Source: an uncultured Pseudomonadota bacterium
GTDB taxonomy: Bacteria; Pseudomonadota; Gammaproteobacteria; Steroidobacterales; Steroidobacteraceae
Assembly: GCA_903868595.1 (NCBI GenBank)
Contig: CAIPVV010000042.1
Location: 1 to 64,000, forward strand
Direction: 5' to 3'
Length of the DNA stretch: 64,000 nucleotides
The notes under the pieces are model-generated. The model had not been told where the DNA came from, did not search any database, and saw only the letters and a list, made by a program, of their open reading frames with translations. Shown here in pieces: positions 16,026 through 26,015 of this stretch. The translations under genes were made by a program, and so were the position numbers. The stretch's first letter is position 1, and every line of letters begins with the position of its first letter.

Positions 16026-18266
16026 TCAGTGCTTCTGGGTGGTGGGCGAGTATCCGCGAATCGCACGCTCGAGGAAAGCGTCGGCAGCAGTTCCGACATT
16101 GGAAAGGCCCTTGAGTTCCAGCTGCAGGTAGATGCCCGTGTCCTGCTGGCCGGTGCGGGTGCTGAGGTAATGCCGCGCCACGACCCGCACCCCCCAGCAG
16201 CAGCTGCTGTACTCCAGGCCGGCAAATTGGTCGATCGCACTGCGATCCCGCAGGGAATAGAGCATCCGGCCGTAGAGATTCCAGTTCTTGGCCACGGGCC
16301 AGGCGGCCGAGACGTCGGCCTGCTCCAGCTGGTCCCGCTGGAAGCGGTAGCCCAGGTTCACCACGCTGCGGTCCTGCGGGCGATATTGCACCCGCACCTC
16401 GGATTTTTCTGCCTGGGACTGCTGGCGGTTCCACTGCACGCCCAGATCCACGCTCCAGTTCTGGAACGCCTTGAGCTCCATCTGGGCGATGAGGTCCGAG
16501 GAGCGGGCGCCCGGCGCCGGCTCGTCCGGCAGCAGCACCCGCGGCTGGGTGAAGTAGAAGGTCTGGCCCAGGGTCGCCGACAGGTAGCGCATCCCGCTGT
16601 CGCTGGCGAACAGGCGGGTGGTGAGGCCCGCGGAGAGCTGGTTGGCGTCGCCGACCCGATCCGCGCCGACGTAGCGGTTGGTGCGGAACAGCTCCACCCA
16701 GTTCAGGTCCGGCAGTCCCGTGTCGAACACCGGCAGGCCGTCCTGCCGGCGGTAGGGCACGTACAGGTACAGCAGGCGCGGCTCCAGCGTGATGCGCTGC
16801 TGGCCGCGCGCCCCGATTTCCCGCTCGAACACCAGCCCGGTGTCTAGGCTCGCCACCGGGAGGCTGCGGTTGGGGGCGCTGGCCTGGCCGGGCGCCACGT
16901 CCCGCAGCTGGTAGCTGGTGGTGCGAAAGCCCACGGCGGGCTGCAGGAAGTAGCCTGCGCCCTCGTAGCGCAGCTGGGCCCGCGGCTGCAGGTCCAGTCG
17001 CCAGCCCTGGACGCCGGCGCTGCGCAGGAAGTCCACCGCCTCGCCGTCCACTCCGTACTCCAGCGGCAAGCCGCCGCCCAGCATCCACCAGCCGCTGGCG
17101 TACAGCCGCGGCAGTTCCGTGTACGGCCGATCGATGCTCGCCAGCCCCGTGTCGATGGTCTGGAAGTTGCGCAGCACCGCGCCGCTGCGCCAGTGCTCGT
17201 CGCGGTAGGTGAGCTCCACCAGGCGCGGCAGGAACGCGATGCTGGTGCCATCGGCGCCCTGCGCGAAGTCCTCGAAATAGAACGCGTCGCTGACGTTCGC
17301 CGCATCCACATGCAGTCGCCAGTCCCCCGGCAACTGCGTCGTGCTGTTCAGGTGCAGGCGGCTGCGATCGGTATGCGTCTCCTGGTCGCCGGGCAGGAAA
17401 TCCGCATCGAGGCTGCCGTGCGTGCGCTCGGTCAGGAAGCGAAAGTCGCCGTTCAGGTCCAGGCCGCGCCGCGTGTACAGCGTGGGCTGCAGCAGCAGGT
17501 CGTAGTTCGGGGCGAGGTTCAAGTAGTAGGGCGCGGAGAACTGCAGGCCGCCGCGCGAGGAGCTGCCGATGCTGGGGAAGAGAAAGCCGCTCTGGCGCGC
17601 CGGGCCTACCGGGAAGGAGATCCACGGCAGGTACAGGAGCGGCACGCCCATGAAATCGATGCGCGCGTCGCGCGCGACGCCGGACTGGTGCGCGGAGTCC
17701 AGCTCCACCGAGCTTGCGGTGATCAGCCAGTCGGTGCTGTCGGGCGGACAGGTGGTGTAGGTGACGTCCTCCAGCCGCAGCACGCCCTGCTTGTCCAGGG
17801 AGAGCCGCGCGGCCTTGCCGCGCGAGGGCTGCTGGCGCAGCTGAAACTGCGCCGCCTGGAACTGCGCGGCACCGTCCTCGTAGCGCCCCGCGAGGCCCTG
17901 GACCTGGATTTCCGGATCCTCGTAGTCGACGTGGCCAGTGACGTCCACACCGTTGCGCGCCTTGTCGATGTGCGCCTGGTCGGCGCTGATCGTGCGGTCG
18001 CCCTGCCGCACGATGACCTTGCCGCCCACCTGGGCATCGCCCGCGATATCGACGCTGACGTTGTCGCTGTTGACGTCGATCGCCTGGTCGGTCCTGATCG
18101 GGGCGCGCCGGGCCTTGCCGGACGGCGGCGACACCGACGCCTCCGGGCAGAGCGGCAGCGGGCGCGGTGCCGCAGCCTCCGCCCCGCGGGTCACGGGGGG
18201 GTGCAGGCAGGCCGCGAGCACGACGGCCAGGGCCGCGGCGCTGAGGAAGGGACGAGAGAAGGGCAT
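16026..18266 (-). CDS. lptD: LPS-assembly protein LptD
   Basis: A 746-residue outer-membrane beta-barrel that, with LptE, inserts lipopolysaccharide into the outer leaflet. After a signal sequence (SAAALAVVLAACLHPPVT) comes the LptA-like jellyroll (VNSDNVSVDIAGDAQVGGKVIVRQGDRTISAD in part, residues about 65-200, with YTTCPP and the WLITAS strand). The barrel then begins with FMGVPLLYLPWISFPVG and GFLFPSIGSSSRGG. The CC pair in the C-terminal YSSCCWGVRV together with C40 and the Cys in YTTCPP are the usual disulphide set. It heads the surA-pdxA-rsmA series. Confidence 0.97.
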   Translation of the reverse strand: MPFSRPFLSAAALAVVLAACLHPPVTRGAEAAAPRPLPLCPEASVSPPSGKARRAPIRTDQAIDVNSDNVSVDIAGDAQVGGKVIVRQGDRTISADQAHIDKARNGVDVTGHVDYEDPEIQVQGLAGRYEDGAAQFQAAQFQLRQQPSRGKAARLSLDKQGVLRLEDVTYTTCPPDSTDWLITASSVELDSAHQSGVARDARIDFMGVPLLYLPWISFPVGPARQSGFLFPSIGSSSRGGLQFSAPYYLNLAPNYDLLLQPTLYTRRGLDLNGDFRFLTERTHGSLDADFLPGDQETHTDRSRLHLNSTTQLPGDWRLHVDAANVSDAFYFEDFAQGADGTSIAFLPRLVELTYRDEHWRSGAVLRNFQTIDTGLASIDRPYTELPRLYASGWWMLGGGLPLEYGVDGEAVDFLRSAGVQGWRLDLQPRAQLRYEGAGYFLQPAVGFRTTSYQLRDVAPGQASAPNRSLPVASLDTGLVFEREIGARGQQRITLEPRLLYLYVPYRRQDGLPVFDTGLPDLNWVELFRTNRYVGADRVGDANQLSAGLTTRLFASDSGMRYLSATLGQTFYFTQPRVLLPDEPAPGARSSDLIAQMELKAFQNWSVDLGVQWNRQQSQAEKSEVRVQYRPQDRSVVNLGYRFQRDQLEQADVSAAWPVAKNWNLYGRMLYSLRDRSAIDQFAGLEYSSCCWGVRVVARHYLSTRTGQQDTGIYLQLELKGLSNVGTAADAFLERAIRGYSPTTQKH

Positions 18267-18276
18267 GAGCTACCCC

Positions 18277-18284
18277 ATTATAAT
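18277..18284. promoter_or_regulatory. overlapping bidirectional -10 (lptD/amgK)
   Basis: ATTATAAT contains TATAAT on the plus strand (18279-18284) and TATAAT on the minus strand (18277-18282). The gap between the divergent lptD and amgK starts is only 44 bases. The plus-strand box would give amgK a leader of about 20 bases; the minus one would leave lptD almost no leader. No good -35 is seen on either side. Confidence 0.55.
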
Positions 18285-18310
18285 GTCTGCCGGCTCACCA
18301 CGTGGCTTCC

Positions 18311-19357
18311 ATGCAACCTGACTCCCGCCTGACCTTGATCCAGGATTGGCTCACCGACGAGCTCGCCCTAGGCTCCCCGACCCTGCAAAGTGCCTCGGCG
18401 GACGCCAGTTTCCGCCGCTATTTCCGCATCCAGGCCGGCGGGCAGAGCCTCATCGTGATGGATGCGCCCCCGGACAAGGAGGACATCGTCCCCTACCTGA
18501 AGGTGTCGGCCTTGCTGGCGGACTGCGAGGTGCATGTGCCCAAGGTGCACGCCGTGGACCTGGCGAGGGGCCTGATCCTGCTGGAGGACCTGGGATCCAC
18601 CCACGTGCTGACGCGGCTGGAGGCGGGCGCCGCCCCCGGGCCGCTCTATAGCGAGGCGCTGGCGGCGCTGGCCCAGATCCAGCTGCGCGGCGCCGCAGCC
18701 GCGGCGCAACTGGCGCCCTACGATGCGGCGGTGCTGGAGCGGGAGATGCGGTTGATGCCGGAGTGGTTCTGCGGCCGGCACCTTGAGCTTCAGCTCTCGG
18801 TCGAGGAGCAGGCCGTGATCCAGGCCGCCGAGCAGTTCCTGATCCGCGAGGCACTTGCGCAGCCGCAGGTGTTCGTCCACCGCGACTACCACTCGCGCAA
18901 CCTCATGGTCACGCCCGAGCGCTCGCCGGGCGTCATCGATTTCCAGGACGCGCTGCGAGGCCCGGCCGGCTACGACCTCGTTTCGATCCTCAAGGACTGC
19001 TACGTCGCCTGGCCGCGGGATCGCGTGGAAGCCTGGGTGGAGGAGTACCGCGGCATCCTGCGCGCGCGCGCCGGTTCTGCCGGCGGGCTCATCGGTGCCA
19101 GTCTTCGGGAATACCTGCGCTGGTTTGATCTGATCGGCCTGCAGCGGCACATCAAGGTGCTGGGGATCTTTGCGCGCCTGTGCTGGCGCGATGGCAAGCC
19201 CGGCTACCTCAACGACCTGCCGCGCACGCTGGAGTACGTGCGGGAGACCGCGTCTCGATTCCCGGAGCTTGCGGACTTCAGCGGCTTTGTGACGGGGCGC
19301 CTCGTGCCTGCCCTGCCGGCGGCCACTGCGCGCGCGCGCCAGGCGCGTGCCACGTGA
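18311..19357 (+). CDS. amgK: N-acetylmuramate/N-acetylglucosamine kinase AmgK
   Basis: A 348-residue kinase of the aminoglycoside-phosphotransferase fold. AmgK phosphorylates the anomeric carbon of MurNAc or GlcNAc in the MurU muropeptide-recycling route, which bypasses de novo (fosfomycin-sensitive) UDP-MurNAc synthesis. Motifs: [12 protein letters not shown] near residue 30, [12 protein letters not shown], the catalytic [10 protein letters not shown] (about residues 194-203) and [11 protein letters not shown] (about 208-218). The ATG at 18311 is favoured over a GTG at 18302. Its stop overlaps the murU GTG, so the two are translationally coupled. Confidence 0.94.
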   Translation: MQPDSRLTLIQDWLTDELALGSPTLQSASADASFRRYFRIQAGGQSLIVMDAPPDKEDIVPYLKVSALLADCEVHVPKVHAVDLARGLILLEDLGSTHVLTRLEAGAAPGPLYSEALAALAQIQLRGAAAAAQLAPYDAAVLEREMRLMPEWFCGRHLELQLSVEEQAVIQAAEQFLIREALAQPQVFVHRDYHSRNLMVTPERSPGVIDFQDALRGPAGYDLVSILKDCYVAWPRDRVEAWVEEYRGILRARAGSAGGLIGASLREYLRWFDLIGLQRHIKVLGIFARLCWRDGKPGYLNDLPRTLEYVRETASRFPELADFSGFVTGRLVPALPAATARARQARAT

Positions 19358-20043
19358 AGGTGATGCTGCTGGCGGCCGGCCGCGGCGAGCGCCTGCGTCC
19401 GCTGACCGATGCCGTACCCAAGCCGCTGCTGGAGGTGCGCGGCAAGCCGCTGATCGTCTGGCACCTGGAGCGCCTGGCCGCCGGGGGCTTTCGGGAGGTC
19501 GTCATCAACACGAGCTGGCTGGGCGAGCAGATACCGGCGGCGCTGGGCAACGGGAGCTGCTGGGGGCTGCGCATCACCTACAGCGCGGAGCCGTGGCCGG
19601 CGCTGGAGACCGGCGGCGGGCTGCTGCAGGCGCTGCCGCTGCTGGGCCCGGAGCCGTTCCTGCTGGTCAACGGCGATGTGTACACGGACGCGGACTTCAG
19701 CTTGCTCCGCCTGCCACGGGGCACCCTGGCCCAGCTGCTGCTCGTGCCCAATCCGCCGCACCACCTGGAGGGTGATTTCCGGTTGGATGGCGGCAATATC
19801 GTCGAAGATCGTGGCGAAAAACTCACCTATTCTGGAATCGGGGTAATTGACCCGGAGCTCTTCGAGGGCTGCCGGCCGGGCCGCTTCCCGCTCGCGCCGC
19901 TGCTGTTCAAGGCCCGCGCCGCCGGTCGCCTGGGCGGCCAGAAGCACGCGGGCTACTGGCTGGACGTGGGCAGCGCGCAGCGCCTGGCCGAACTCGACGC
20001 TCACCTTGCGCTGTGCGACCATTCCAGCGAGGGAGATGCTTAA
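19354..20043 (+). CDS. murU: N-acetylmuramate alpha-1-phosphate uridylyltransferase MurU
   Basis: A 229-residue sugar-phosphate nucleotidyltransferase that makes UDP-MurNAc from MurNAc-1-phosphate in cell-wall recycling. It begins [18 protein letters not shown], with [22 protein letters not shown], an [14 protein letters not shown] motif, [13 protein letters not shown] (metal-binding) and a terminal [14 protein letters not shown]. Translation starts at the GTG that overlaps the amgK stop (GTGA), the same pairing seen in Pseudomonas. It is followed by lipA after four bases. Confidence 0.94.
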   Translation: MKVMLLAAGRGERLRPLTDAVPKPLLEVRGKPLIVWHLERLAAGGFREVVINTSWLGEQIPAALGNGSCWGLRITYSAEPWPALETGGGLLQALPLLGPEPFLLVNGDVYTDADFSLLRLPRGTLAQLLLVPNPPHHLEGDFRLDGGNIVEDRGEKLTYSGIGVIDPELFEGCRPGRFPLAPLLFKARAAGRLGGQKHAGYWLDVGSAQRLAELDAHLALCDHSSEGDA

Positions 20044-20047
20044 TTAA

Positions 20048-21091
20048 ATGACTGATTTGAAAGGAATTGATATCGTCGTGGAGCCGGTCGCGCCCTTCGG
20101 GACGCCGGCACGCAGCGGCGAGAAGTACGTGACGCCGCAGGGCTTCACGGCGATTCGCGACGGCCAGAAGCCGCGCGACCCGGTCGCGCGGGGCACGGGC
20201 GTGAACAGCAGTTCCGGCAAGCCGCGCTGGCTCAAGGCGTTGCCGGCCAGTGGCGAGCGCTATGACTTCGTCCGCCGCACGGTGCACGAGCATCGGCTGG
20301 CGACGGTCTGCGAGGAGGCCAAGTGCCCCAACATCGGGGAGTGCTGGAACGCCGGGACGGCCACCGTGATGCTGATGGGTGCCGTCTGCACGCGTGCCTG
20401 TCGCTTCTGCTCGGTGGACACGGGCAACCCGCGTGGCTGGCTGGATGATGCTGAGCCGCAGAACGTGGCCGACAGCGTCGCGCTGATGAAGCTCTCCTAC
20501 ATCGTGCTGACCTCCGTGAATCGCGACGACCTGGCCGATGGCGGCGCCGCGCATTACGCCGAGTGCATCCGCGCGATCAAGCGCAAGAGCCCGCAGACCG
20601 CTGTGGAGGCGCTGACGCCGGACTTCCAGGGCGTGCTGGGGGACGTGGAGGTCGTGGTGGATTCGGGGCTGGAGGTGTTCGCGCAGAACATCGAAACCGT
20701 CCGGCGACTCACCCACCCGGTGCGCGACCCGCGTGCCGGCTACGAGCAGACGCTGGCGGTGCTCGCGCACGCCAAGGCGCATCGCGGCGAGGTACTGACC
20801 AAGTCCAGCCTGATGCTGGGGCTGGGCGAGACGCCGCCGGAAATCCTCGCCTGCATGGATGACTTGCGCGCTGCGCGGGTCGATATCCTGACGCTGGGCC
20901 AGTACCTGCGCCCGACGCCCCATCATCTGCCGGTCGCGCGCTTCATCCCGCCGGAGGAGTTCGAGCATTACCGCGAGGAGGCCTTGAAGCGCGGCTTTCG
21001 CGAATGCGTTTCCGGCCCGATGGTGCGCTCCAGCTACCGTGCCGAGCAGGCGCTGGCCGGCAACAATGTCGGCCTCTCCAACCGCGTGTGA
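20048..21091 (+). CDS. lipA: lipoyl synthase
   Basis: A 347-residue radical-SAM enzyme that inserts sulphur into protein-bound octanoyl groups to form lipoyl cofactor. The auxiliary cluster cysteines are C88, C93 and C99 ([12 protein letters not shown]); the radical-SAM cysteines are C114, C118 and C121 (CTRACRFC). Also present are [26 protein letters not shown] and the C-terminal [12 protein letters not shown] with the conserved RSSY. A GAGGGAGA stretch lies upstream. It overlaps lipB by four bases, with the order lipA-lipB reversed relative to E. coli. Confidence 0.98.
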   Translation: MTDLKGIDIVVEPVAPFGTPARSGEKYVTPQGFTAIRDGQKPRDPVARGTGVNSSSGKPRWLKALPASGERYDFVRRTVHEHRLATVCEEAKCPNIGECWNAGTATVMLMGAVCTRACRFCSVDTGNPRGWLDDAEPQNVADSVALMKLSYIVLTSVNRDDLADGGAAHYAECIRAIKRKSPQTAVEALTPDFQGVLGDVEVVVDSGLEVFAQNIETVRRLTHPVRDPRAGYEQTLAVLAHAKAHRGEVLTKSSLMLGLGETPPEILACMDDLRAARVDILTLGQYLRPTPHHLPVARFIPPEEFEHYREEALKRGFRECVSGPMVRSSYRAEQALAGNNVGLSNRV

Positions 21092-21723
21092 GTACCCCGT
21101 CCGCGGTGATCCTGCGCTGGCTGGGCCGGGTCGAGTACGAGCCGACCTGGCGGGCGATGCAGCGCTTCACGGAGGAGCGCACTGCCGATACGCCGGATGA
21201 GATCTGGCTGCTGGAACACCCGCCGGTCTTCACCCTGGGCATGGCCGCGGATCCCTCGCATGTGCTGGCGCCCGGGGATATTCCAGTCATCCAGATCGAC
21301 CGGGGCGGGCAGGTGACGTACCACGGCCCGGGGCAGCTGGTGGCCTACCCGCTGGTGGATCTGCGCCGCTCGCCGCTGAGCGTTCGGGGGCTGGTGGTTG
21401 CGCTGGAGCAGGCGGTGATCCACTACGTGGCCGAGTTCGGCATTCGGGCCGAGGCTCGCCGCGATGCGCCCGGCGTCTACGTGGCCGGCGCCAAGCTGGC
21501 AGCGCTGGGGCTGCGGATCCGGCGCGGCGCCAGTTACCACGGCCTGGCGCTCAACGTCGACATGGACCTGGAGCCCTTCGGGCGCATCAATCCCTGCGGC
21601 ATGGCGGGCCTGAAGGTCACCCAGCTCAAGGCGCTGGGCGGGCCTGCAGACGTGAAGTCGGTGGCCGATGCGCTGGGGCCGCGCATCGCGGCGACGCTCA
21701 GGCAGGCCGCGGCGGCGGCCTGA
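21088..21723 (+). CDS. lipB: octanoyl-[ACP]:protein octanoyltransferase
   Basis: A 211-residue LipB that transfers octanoyl groups from ACP to lipoyl-dependent enzymes. Motifs: [48 protein letters not shown] with the conserved Lys, and [17 protein letters not shown] with the catalytic C170. Start is the GTG at 21088 overlapping the lipA stop; no ATG fits. Coupled translation with lipA follows their joint pathway. Confidence 0.97.
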   Translation: MSTPSAVILRWLGRVEYEPTWRAMQRFTEERTADTPDEIWLLEHPPVFTLGMAADPSHVLAPGDIPVIQIDRGGQVTYHGPGQLVAYPLVDLRRSPLSVRGLVVALEQAVIHYVAEFGIRAEARRDAPGVYVAGAKLAALGLRIRRGASYHGLALNVDMDLEPFGRINPCGMAGLKVTQLKALGGPADVKSVADALGPRIAATLRQAAAAA

Positions 21724-21748
21724 GGCGATGGGCGCGGGATCCTAGATC

Positions 21749-22009
21749 CTAGATCACCATCACCACGCCGTCGCTCTTCTGCAGGTCGACGTGCACGGCG
21801 CCCAGCTGGTCCACGTGCGTGACGAGCATCGTGTAGGTGTAGGAGATGAAGTTGGCCTGCGCCGATTCGCGCGCGGCCACGCGATGGGGCTCGAACGGGC
21901 CGAAATGCTGCGCAAAGATCCCATCCAGCCGGTCGCGCAGGTCCGTGCTGGCGCGCGCCACTACCTTGATCGGGTAGTCGCAGGGAAAAGTGATCTTCTC
22001 AGGCTCCAT
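21749..22009 (-). CDS. ybeD: YbeD-type DUF493 protein
   Basis: An 86-residue DUF493 protein with an ACT-like ferredoxin fold; the family is thought to be regulatory and usually sits beside lipB, as here (convergent, 25 bases away). It begins EPEKITFPCDYPIKVVAR and ends in VHVDLQKSDGVVMVI. Its start overlaps the end of mltF by 11 bases. Biochemical role unknown. Confidence 0.93.
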   Translation of the reverse strand: MEPEKITFPCDYPIKVVARASTDLRDRLDGIFAQHFGPFEPHRVAARESAQANFISYTYTMLVTHVDQLGAVHVDLQKSDGVVMVI

Positions 22010-23381
22010 TGCTCTTCTCCGTTGCCGGCGAACTGACCGGCGCCAGCGCCTCGCCCTGCCATTCCAGCAGCTTCAGGAACAGCTGCACCTTGTCCACCAT
22101 CTGCACCGGCTCCCAGCCGCGTGCGAAGCCGTGCTTTAAGTCCACGTAGTACTCATCCATCGCCAGCAGCGGCAAGGTCTTGCGCACATCGGCCCAGACG
22201 TCGGGGTTCTTGCCCTTGGACTGGGTGAGTTTGCGCGCGTCCTCCAGATGCCCGTAGCCCATGTTGTAGGCGGCGAGCGTGAACCAGGTGCGGTCCGGCT
22301 CCTGGATCCGCTCCGGTATCTGCTCGCGCACGTGCACGAAGTAGCGCGCGCCCGCGAGGATGTTCTGCCGCGCGTCGCTGCGATTGGTCACGCCCAGCGA
22401 GGCGGCGGTCTCGCTGGTCAGCATCATCACGCCCTGCGCGCCGTCGGCCGAGGCCGCCAGTGTTTGCCACTTGGATTCCACGTACCCCAGGGCGGCCAGC
22501 AGGCGCCAATCGACGCCGGTTTCGCGCGACGCTTCCTCGAAATGGGGGCGCAGCGCAGGTAATTCCAGGGCGATGTCCTTCTGCAGGCGCTGGGAGATCT
22601 GCAGCTCGAAGTCCGGGCTCTCCGGCGTGGCTGCCGCCAGCAGGATCTCCAGGCTGTTGTCGCTGCGCAGCTCATCGAAGAAGGCATTGATGCGCGAGCG
22701 CAGCGTGCCGGCGCGCTTGGGCACGATCCAGTGCGCCGCGCGCGGGTCGGGCAGGGTGAAGGCCACCGCGACACCGGGATACAGGTGCTGGGCGTAGGCG
22801 AATTCATTGGCGTCCACGACGGCATAGTCGGCCTTGCCGTCCTCCACCAGCGCCAGTGGCTCCCCGGTCGCATGGGTCACGACGTCCCACTGCAGGTAGG
22901 CGGCACCGCGCGCCCGCAGGTCGTCCAGGATCTGCAGCTGCGGGCTGCCTTTCTCGATCACCAGGTGCTTGCCGGCCAGGGCGGCGATGTTGCGCACGCG
23001 GGGCTTGCCGCGCTGTGCCACGACCAGCTGCTCGATCCGCTGGTATTCGGCGCTGGCCTTGCCGGTCTCGTTCCATTCGCGGTCGGGGGTCACCCCGGCG
23101 GCCACGATATCGGCCCGGCCGGACTGGAGCTCCTCCCGCAGGGCGGCGACGTCCGGTACCGTGTAAAGGTGCAGTTCCACGCCCAGGTTAGCGGCAAAGG
23201 CCGTGGCCAGTTGGAATTCAGCGCCCTGGGGCCCGTGGGCCCCCTGGTAATAAGTCGTGGGGCTGTTGACCGTGGCCACGTTGAGCGTGCCCCGCGAGAG
23301 GATTGTCTCCAGCGGGGTGGGCCCACGGGCGCAGGCGCCCAGCAGGGTCAAGGCCAGCACGGCCAGAATCCGGCCTCGCAT
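21999..23381 (-). CDS. mltF: membrane-bound lytic murein transglycosylase F
   Basis: A 460-residue outer-membrane lipoprotein. The lipobox LLGAC places the lipidated Cys at residue 17. Residues about 25-260 form a periplasmic binding protein-like (SBP3) regulatory domain (LNVATVNSPTTYYQG, GRADIVAAGVTPD, DYAVVDANEFAYAQ). Residues about 285-440 form the lysozyme-like SLT domain, with catalytic Glu in LAALGYVESKWQ, then GAQGVMMLTSETAASLGV and LAAYNMGYGHLEDARKL. It cleaves peptidoglycan to 1,6-anhydro products, which fits the nearby amgK-murU recycling pair. Confidence 0.96.
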   Translation of the reverse strand: MRGRILAVLALTLLGACARGPTPLETILSRGTLNVATVNSPTTYYQGAHGPQGAEFQLATAFAANLGVELHLYTVPDVAALREELQSGRADIVAAGVTPDREWNETGKASAEYQRIEQLVVAQRGKPRVRNIAALAGKHLVIEKGSPQLQILDDLRARGAAYLQWDVVTHATGEPLALVEDGKADYAVVDANEFAYAQHLYPGVAVAFTLPDPRAAHWIVPKRAGTLRSRINAFFDELRSDNSLEILLAAATPESPDFELQISQRLQKDIALELPALRPHFEEASRETGVDWRLLAALGYVESKWQTLAASADGAQGVMMLTSETAASLGVTNRSDARQNILAGARYFVHVREQIPERIQEPDRTWFTLAAYNMGYGHLEDARKLTQSKGKNPDVWADVRKTLPLLAMDEYYVDLKHGFARGWEPVQMVDKVQLFLKLLEWQGEALAPVSSPATEKSNGA

Positions 23382-23522
23382 CCTCTTACCCCCTGCGGCA
23401 GTTGAACCACCCCCTGGCGGGGGCCCAGCTTGAAAGGATAGCAGGCCAAGTTGACCCCACCCTGAACGGGGCCTTTTCGGCCGTGTGCATCTGTTTCGGA
23501 GGTGTGTAAAATGCCGGCCGCC

Positions 23523-23612
<90 letters not shown>

Positions 23613-23846
23613 TGAAGTGTCACGGGGTGGCCGTCTTTGGTCGGCTGCCCCGTTTTCGCGGGGAAAATGCGGCTTTTCTGACGCCGCGAGCGATGCAAAG
23701 ACGCCTCTGGCGGCCAGAAATCTGGGCCTTCCAACCCGACTTTCTCTGTTTCCAAAGATCCGGTTAGGTTCGCCCATTTGGTCCAGTTCTGATGCACTCC
23801 GGAACCGAACTGCCCGTTCGAGTCACCTAGGCTCTCAGGCAACCAA

Positions 23847-24002
23847 GTGACGCGTTACGGGCTGATGATCGACACCGCGCGTGCAGAGCCAGTGCTCATC
23901 GAAAAGTACGGGCGCGGCGTGGTGGTCGTCTCGGTAGAAGACTATGAACGGCTTTCCGTACTATCTGGCCGCACGGACAAGGGTATATATTCAAGCGTCT
24001 AG
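23847..24002 (+). pseudogene. Phd/YefM-type antitoxin remnant
   Basis: A 51-codon frame reads TRYGLMIDTARAEPVLIEKYGRGVVVVSVEDYERLSVL in part. This is the characteristic core of Phd/YefM antitoxins (LIDTA-EPV-IEKHGR-VAVVVS-EEYERL). The N-terminal DNA-binding strand (the usual SAREAKN part) is missing, and no toxin gene follows before the stop. It lies in an AT-richer patch downstream of tRNA-Ser, a common integration site. A short translated product from the GTG at 23847 cannot be excluded. The rest of 23613-24121 has no recognisable gene. Confidence 0.6.
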
Positions 24003-24121
24003 CGATCAATAAAAGCGACTGCCTAAATTGAGGCGTGGCCGGCCAGGTTCTCTTAATTGATCGGAATTTCAATAAGATAAAATTCCACCGTTTTATCAGC
24101 TGTGGCGCGCCACTTCTTCGG

Positions 24122-25255
24122 CTAATCCCCCAGCTTCAGCTCTCCGGCCGTCACGCCGTTCACGTTGCCCTCGCGCAACCAGTCGAGCGAAGCCTTGAAC
24201 AGCAGGGCCCGGTTCTTCTCCCACATGGCGTTGTGCGATGAGCAGGCCAGCTCGATGAATACCTTCTGCTTGGAGCCCAGGTCGACATACAGTTCGTGCG
24301 CGCGCTCGGGCAAGACCTGCTTGTCGTGGCTGCCCACGATTATGAGGAATGGGGTCTGCAGCCGGGCGACGACGGCTTGGTTGAATCCCCACGTGGGCAC
24401 CTGCGGGGCGCGTCGCACCCCGCTGCCCCAGGTCGCGCCCACCGGGTCCGACTCCCGGAAGTCCGTCCACAGGGCGTGAACGGCGTCGGGATCGTATTGC
24501 CCGGGGCAGCCCACCTGCCGGTCCCAGTTGGCCTTGAACTCAGCCTGCGTCTGCACGCTCATCGGGCCATCGTTCATCGGTAGGGGATTGGGGGCCTGCT
24601 GCGGCCCGGCGCGGTTGTAGGCGGGAGCGAGCACCACCAGTTTTGCAACCTTGCCGGGGTTGCGCGCCGTGTAGCCCACGGTGCGCGGCCCACCCTGCGA
24701 CCAGCCGAGCAGCGACACCTGGTCGACTCGGCGCAGCGCGCGCAGGTAATCGACCGCCGCCCCGATGTCGTGCCAGTCGGATTCCATGGTGGTGAGGGCC
24801 TGCAGGCGCGACGGAGTGCAGTTGGCGGCGATGAGCTGCGGAACGAACTGCGCGCGGGACTCCTTCGCGCTATTGCAGGCATCGTTCATGGCCAAGGGGC
24901 GCGTCGAGCGGCCATAGCCCGTCATGTCCACGGAGAAGACATCGAACCCTGCGCGGGCCAGGTACGCCATCCAGCTGTAGCTGCTCAGGGAAGGGTCGAA
25001 GGCGACCTCCGCCGGCGTACCCGCGCCGTGTACGAACAGCAGCACGCCCTGCGGATCGGGCCTCCTCAGCGCGGCGCCCGCCACGACCACTTCGCGCAGG
25101 TAGAGCTGCGTGACCTGGCCGGACAGGGAGGGCGCGGTCGATATAACCGGCAGGTAGTGATCAATCCGCAGCAGGCGATCGCCGTCATCGGCGCTCGCCA
25201 GACGGGATGCAAGTCCCAGAAGGACAACACAGAAGAAGACGTGCTTGCGGCGCAT
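24122..25255 (-). CDS. secreted alpha/beta hydrolase
   Basis: A 377-residue alpha/beta-hydrolase with a signal peptide (VFFCVVLLGLASRLASA). The oxyanion region LLFVHGAGTPAEVAF, the nucleophile elbow LLGWSQGGPRT, the acid in IIVGSHDKQVLPERA and the His in ACSSHNAMWEKNR make a complete catalytic triad. It is similar to esterase/lipase-type hydrolases of unknown substrate and probably acts in the periplasm or outside the cell. No operon partner is seen; the gene is convergent with the tRNA side and divergent from the ABC operon. Confidence 0.85.
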   Translation of the reverse strand: MRRKHVFFCVVLLGLASRLASADDGDRLLRIDHYLPVISTAPSLSGQVTQLYLREVVVAGAALRRPDPQGVLLFVHGAGTPAEVAFDPSLSSYSWMAYLARAGFDVFSVDMTGYGRSTRPLAMNDACNSAKESRAQFVPQLIAANCTPSRLQALTTMESDWHDIGAAVDYLRALRRVDQVSLLGWSQGGPRTVGYTARNPGKVAKLVVLAPAYNRAGPQQAPNPLPMNDGPMSVQTQAEFKANWDRQVGCPGQYDPDAVHALWTDFRESDPVGATWGSGVRRAPQVPTWGFNQAVVARLQTPFLIIVGSHDKQVLPERAHELYVDLGSKQKVFIELACSSHNAMWEKNRALLFKASLDWLREGNVNGVTAGELKLGD

Positions 25256-26015
25256 GCGCCCCCCTTTTCACGACCGTTGCTTCACAGATGTATACAGGTG
25301 CGAGGGAAAAAGCCAGCCGTGCGAACCCACGGGCAGTGGAATCCAGGACGATATCGACCGGCCTTGACGCAGGGGTAGGACGCCCGCTCAGCTCTGCGCT
25401 CATCGCAGCGGTTGTCGTAATCGCACTGCTGCTGCCAATCCCGCACGCAGCAGCTGCACCCGGCAAGACGCCCGACCTGTTCAGAGTCTGGCCGGGGATC
25501 AGCAGCAACAGCACGAATGTCGATCCGCAGTGGGGGAACAAGCCCTATGCCCTAGCGCCTGCATTCACGGCCTGGGGCGCGAAACAGTCTCGGCAGCAGG
25601 GGCGGCGGCATTCGGGTCAATGGACCCGACCCACGCACTGCGCACCTCTCTTGCTGACCGGAACGCCGCAACATTACCGGGAGAACCGGCCACTTGAGAT
25701 CCCGGTAGGGATACCGTCGGCCAGCCGACGGGCGACACCCCCCGGCGACGACGGCCGCCTTGCACGCGTTCTTCAATTATCTCCAATCTGGACCGATAGT
25801 TGGAAAAACTCGCCGCCATTGCCGCCAGACTCCTGATTCTGCGTCGCAGCTTGCCTGCCTCCGGGTCAAGGGGTCTGGCCCCGGCCTCAACGGCGGGGAC
25901 GCGTGAGGACCTGTCATGCCAATACCCTTGCCGGAGCGGTTTTGAACCCCGAGTCCCCGAAGATCACCAGCCTACCGGTGCTCCACAACCACCTGCCCAT
26001 GACGAGGCCTCTGCC
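25256..26015. other. 760-base intergenic stretch
   Basis: A plus-strand frame here contains a signal-like hydrophobic run (LIAAVVVIALLLPIPHAAAAPG) from an ATG at 25288 or later, then low-complexity sequence without a family match. It may be a decayed secreted protein. Otherwise it is the leader region of the ABC operon that starts at 26016. No clear promoter is seen. Confidence 0.35.

Noticed and set aside
14436-16847. 803-codon plus-strand frame antisense to pdxA/surA/lptD
   Set aside because: A product of GC bias. The minus strand holds complete known genes.
23613-24121. Second tRNA or attachment-site copy of the tRNA-Ser 3-prime end
   Set aside because: No repeat of the tRNA end was found in the stretch that follows.
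25207-25836. 209-codon plus-strand frame with a hydrophobic run
   Set aside because: It overlaps the start of the hydrolase gene, has no family match and no ribosome site; kept only as a remark in the intergenic entry.
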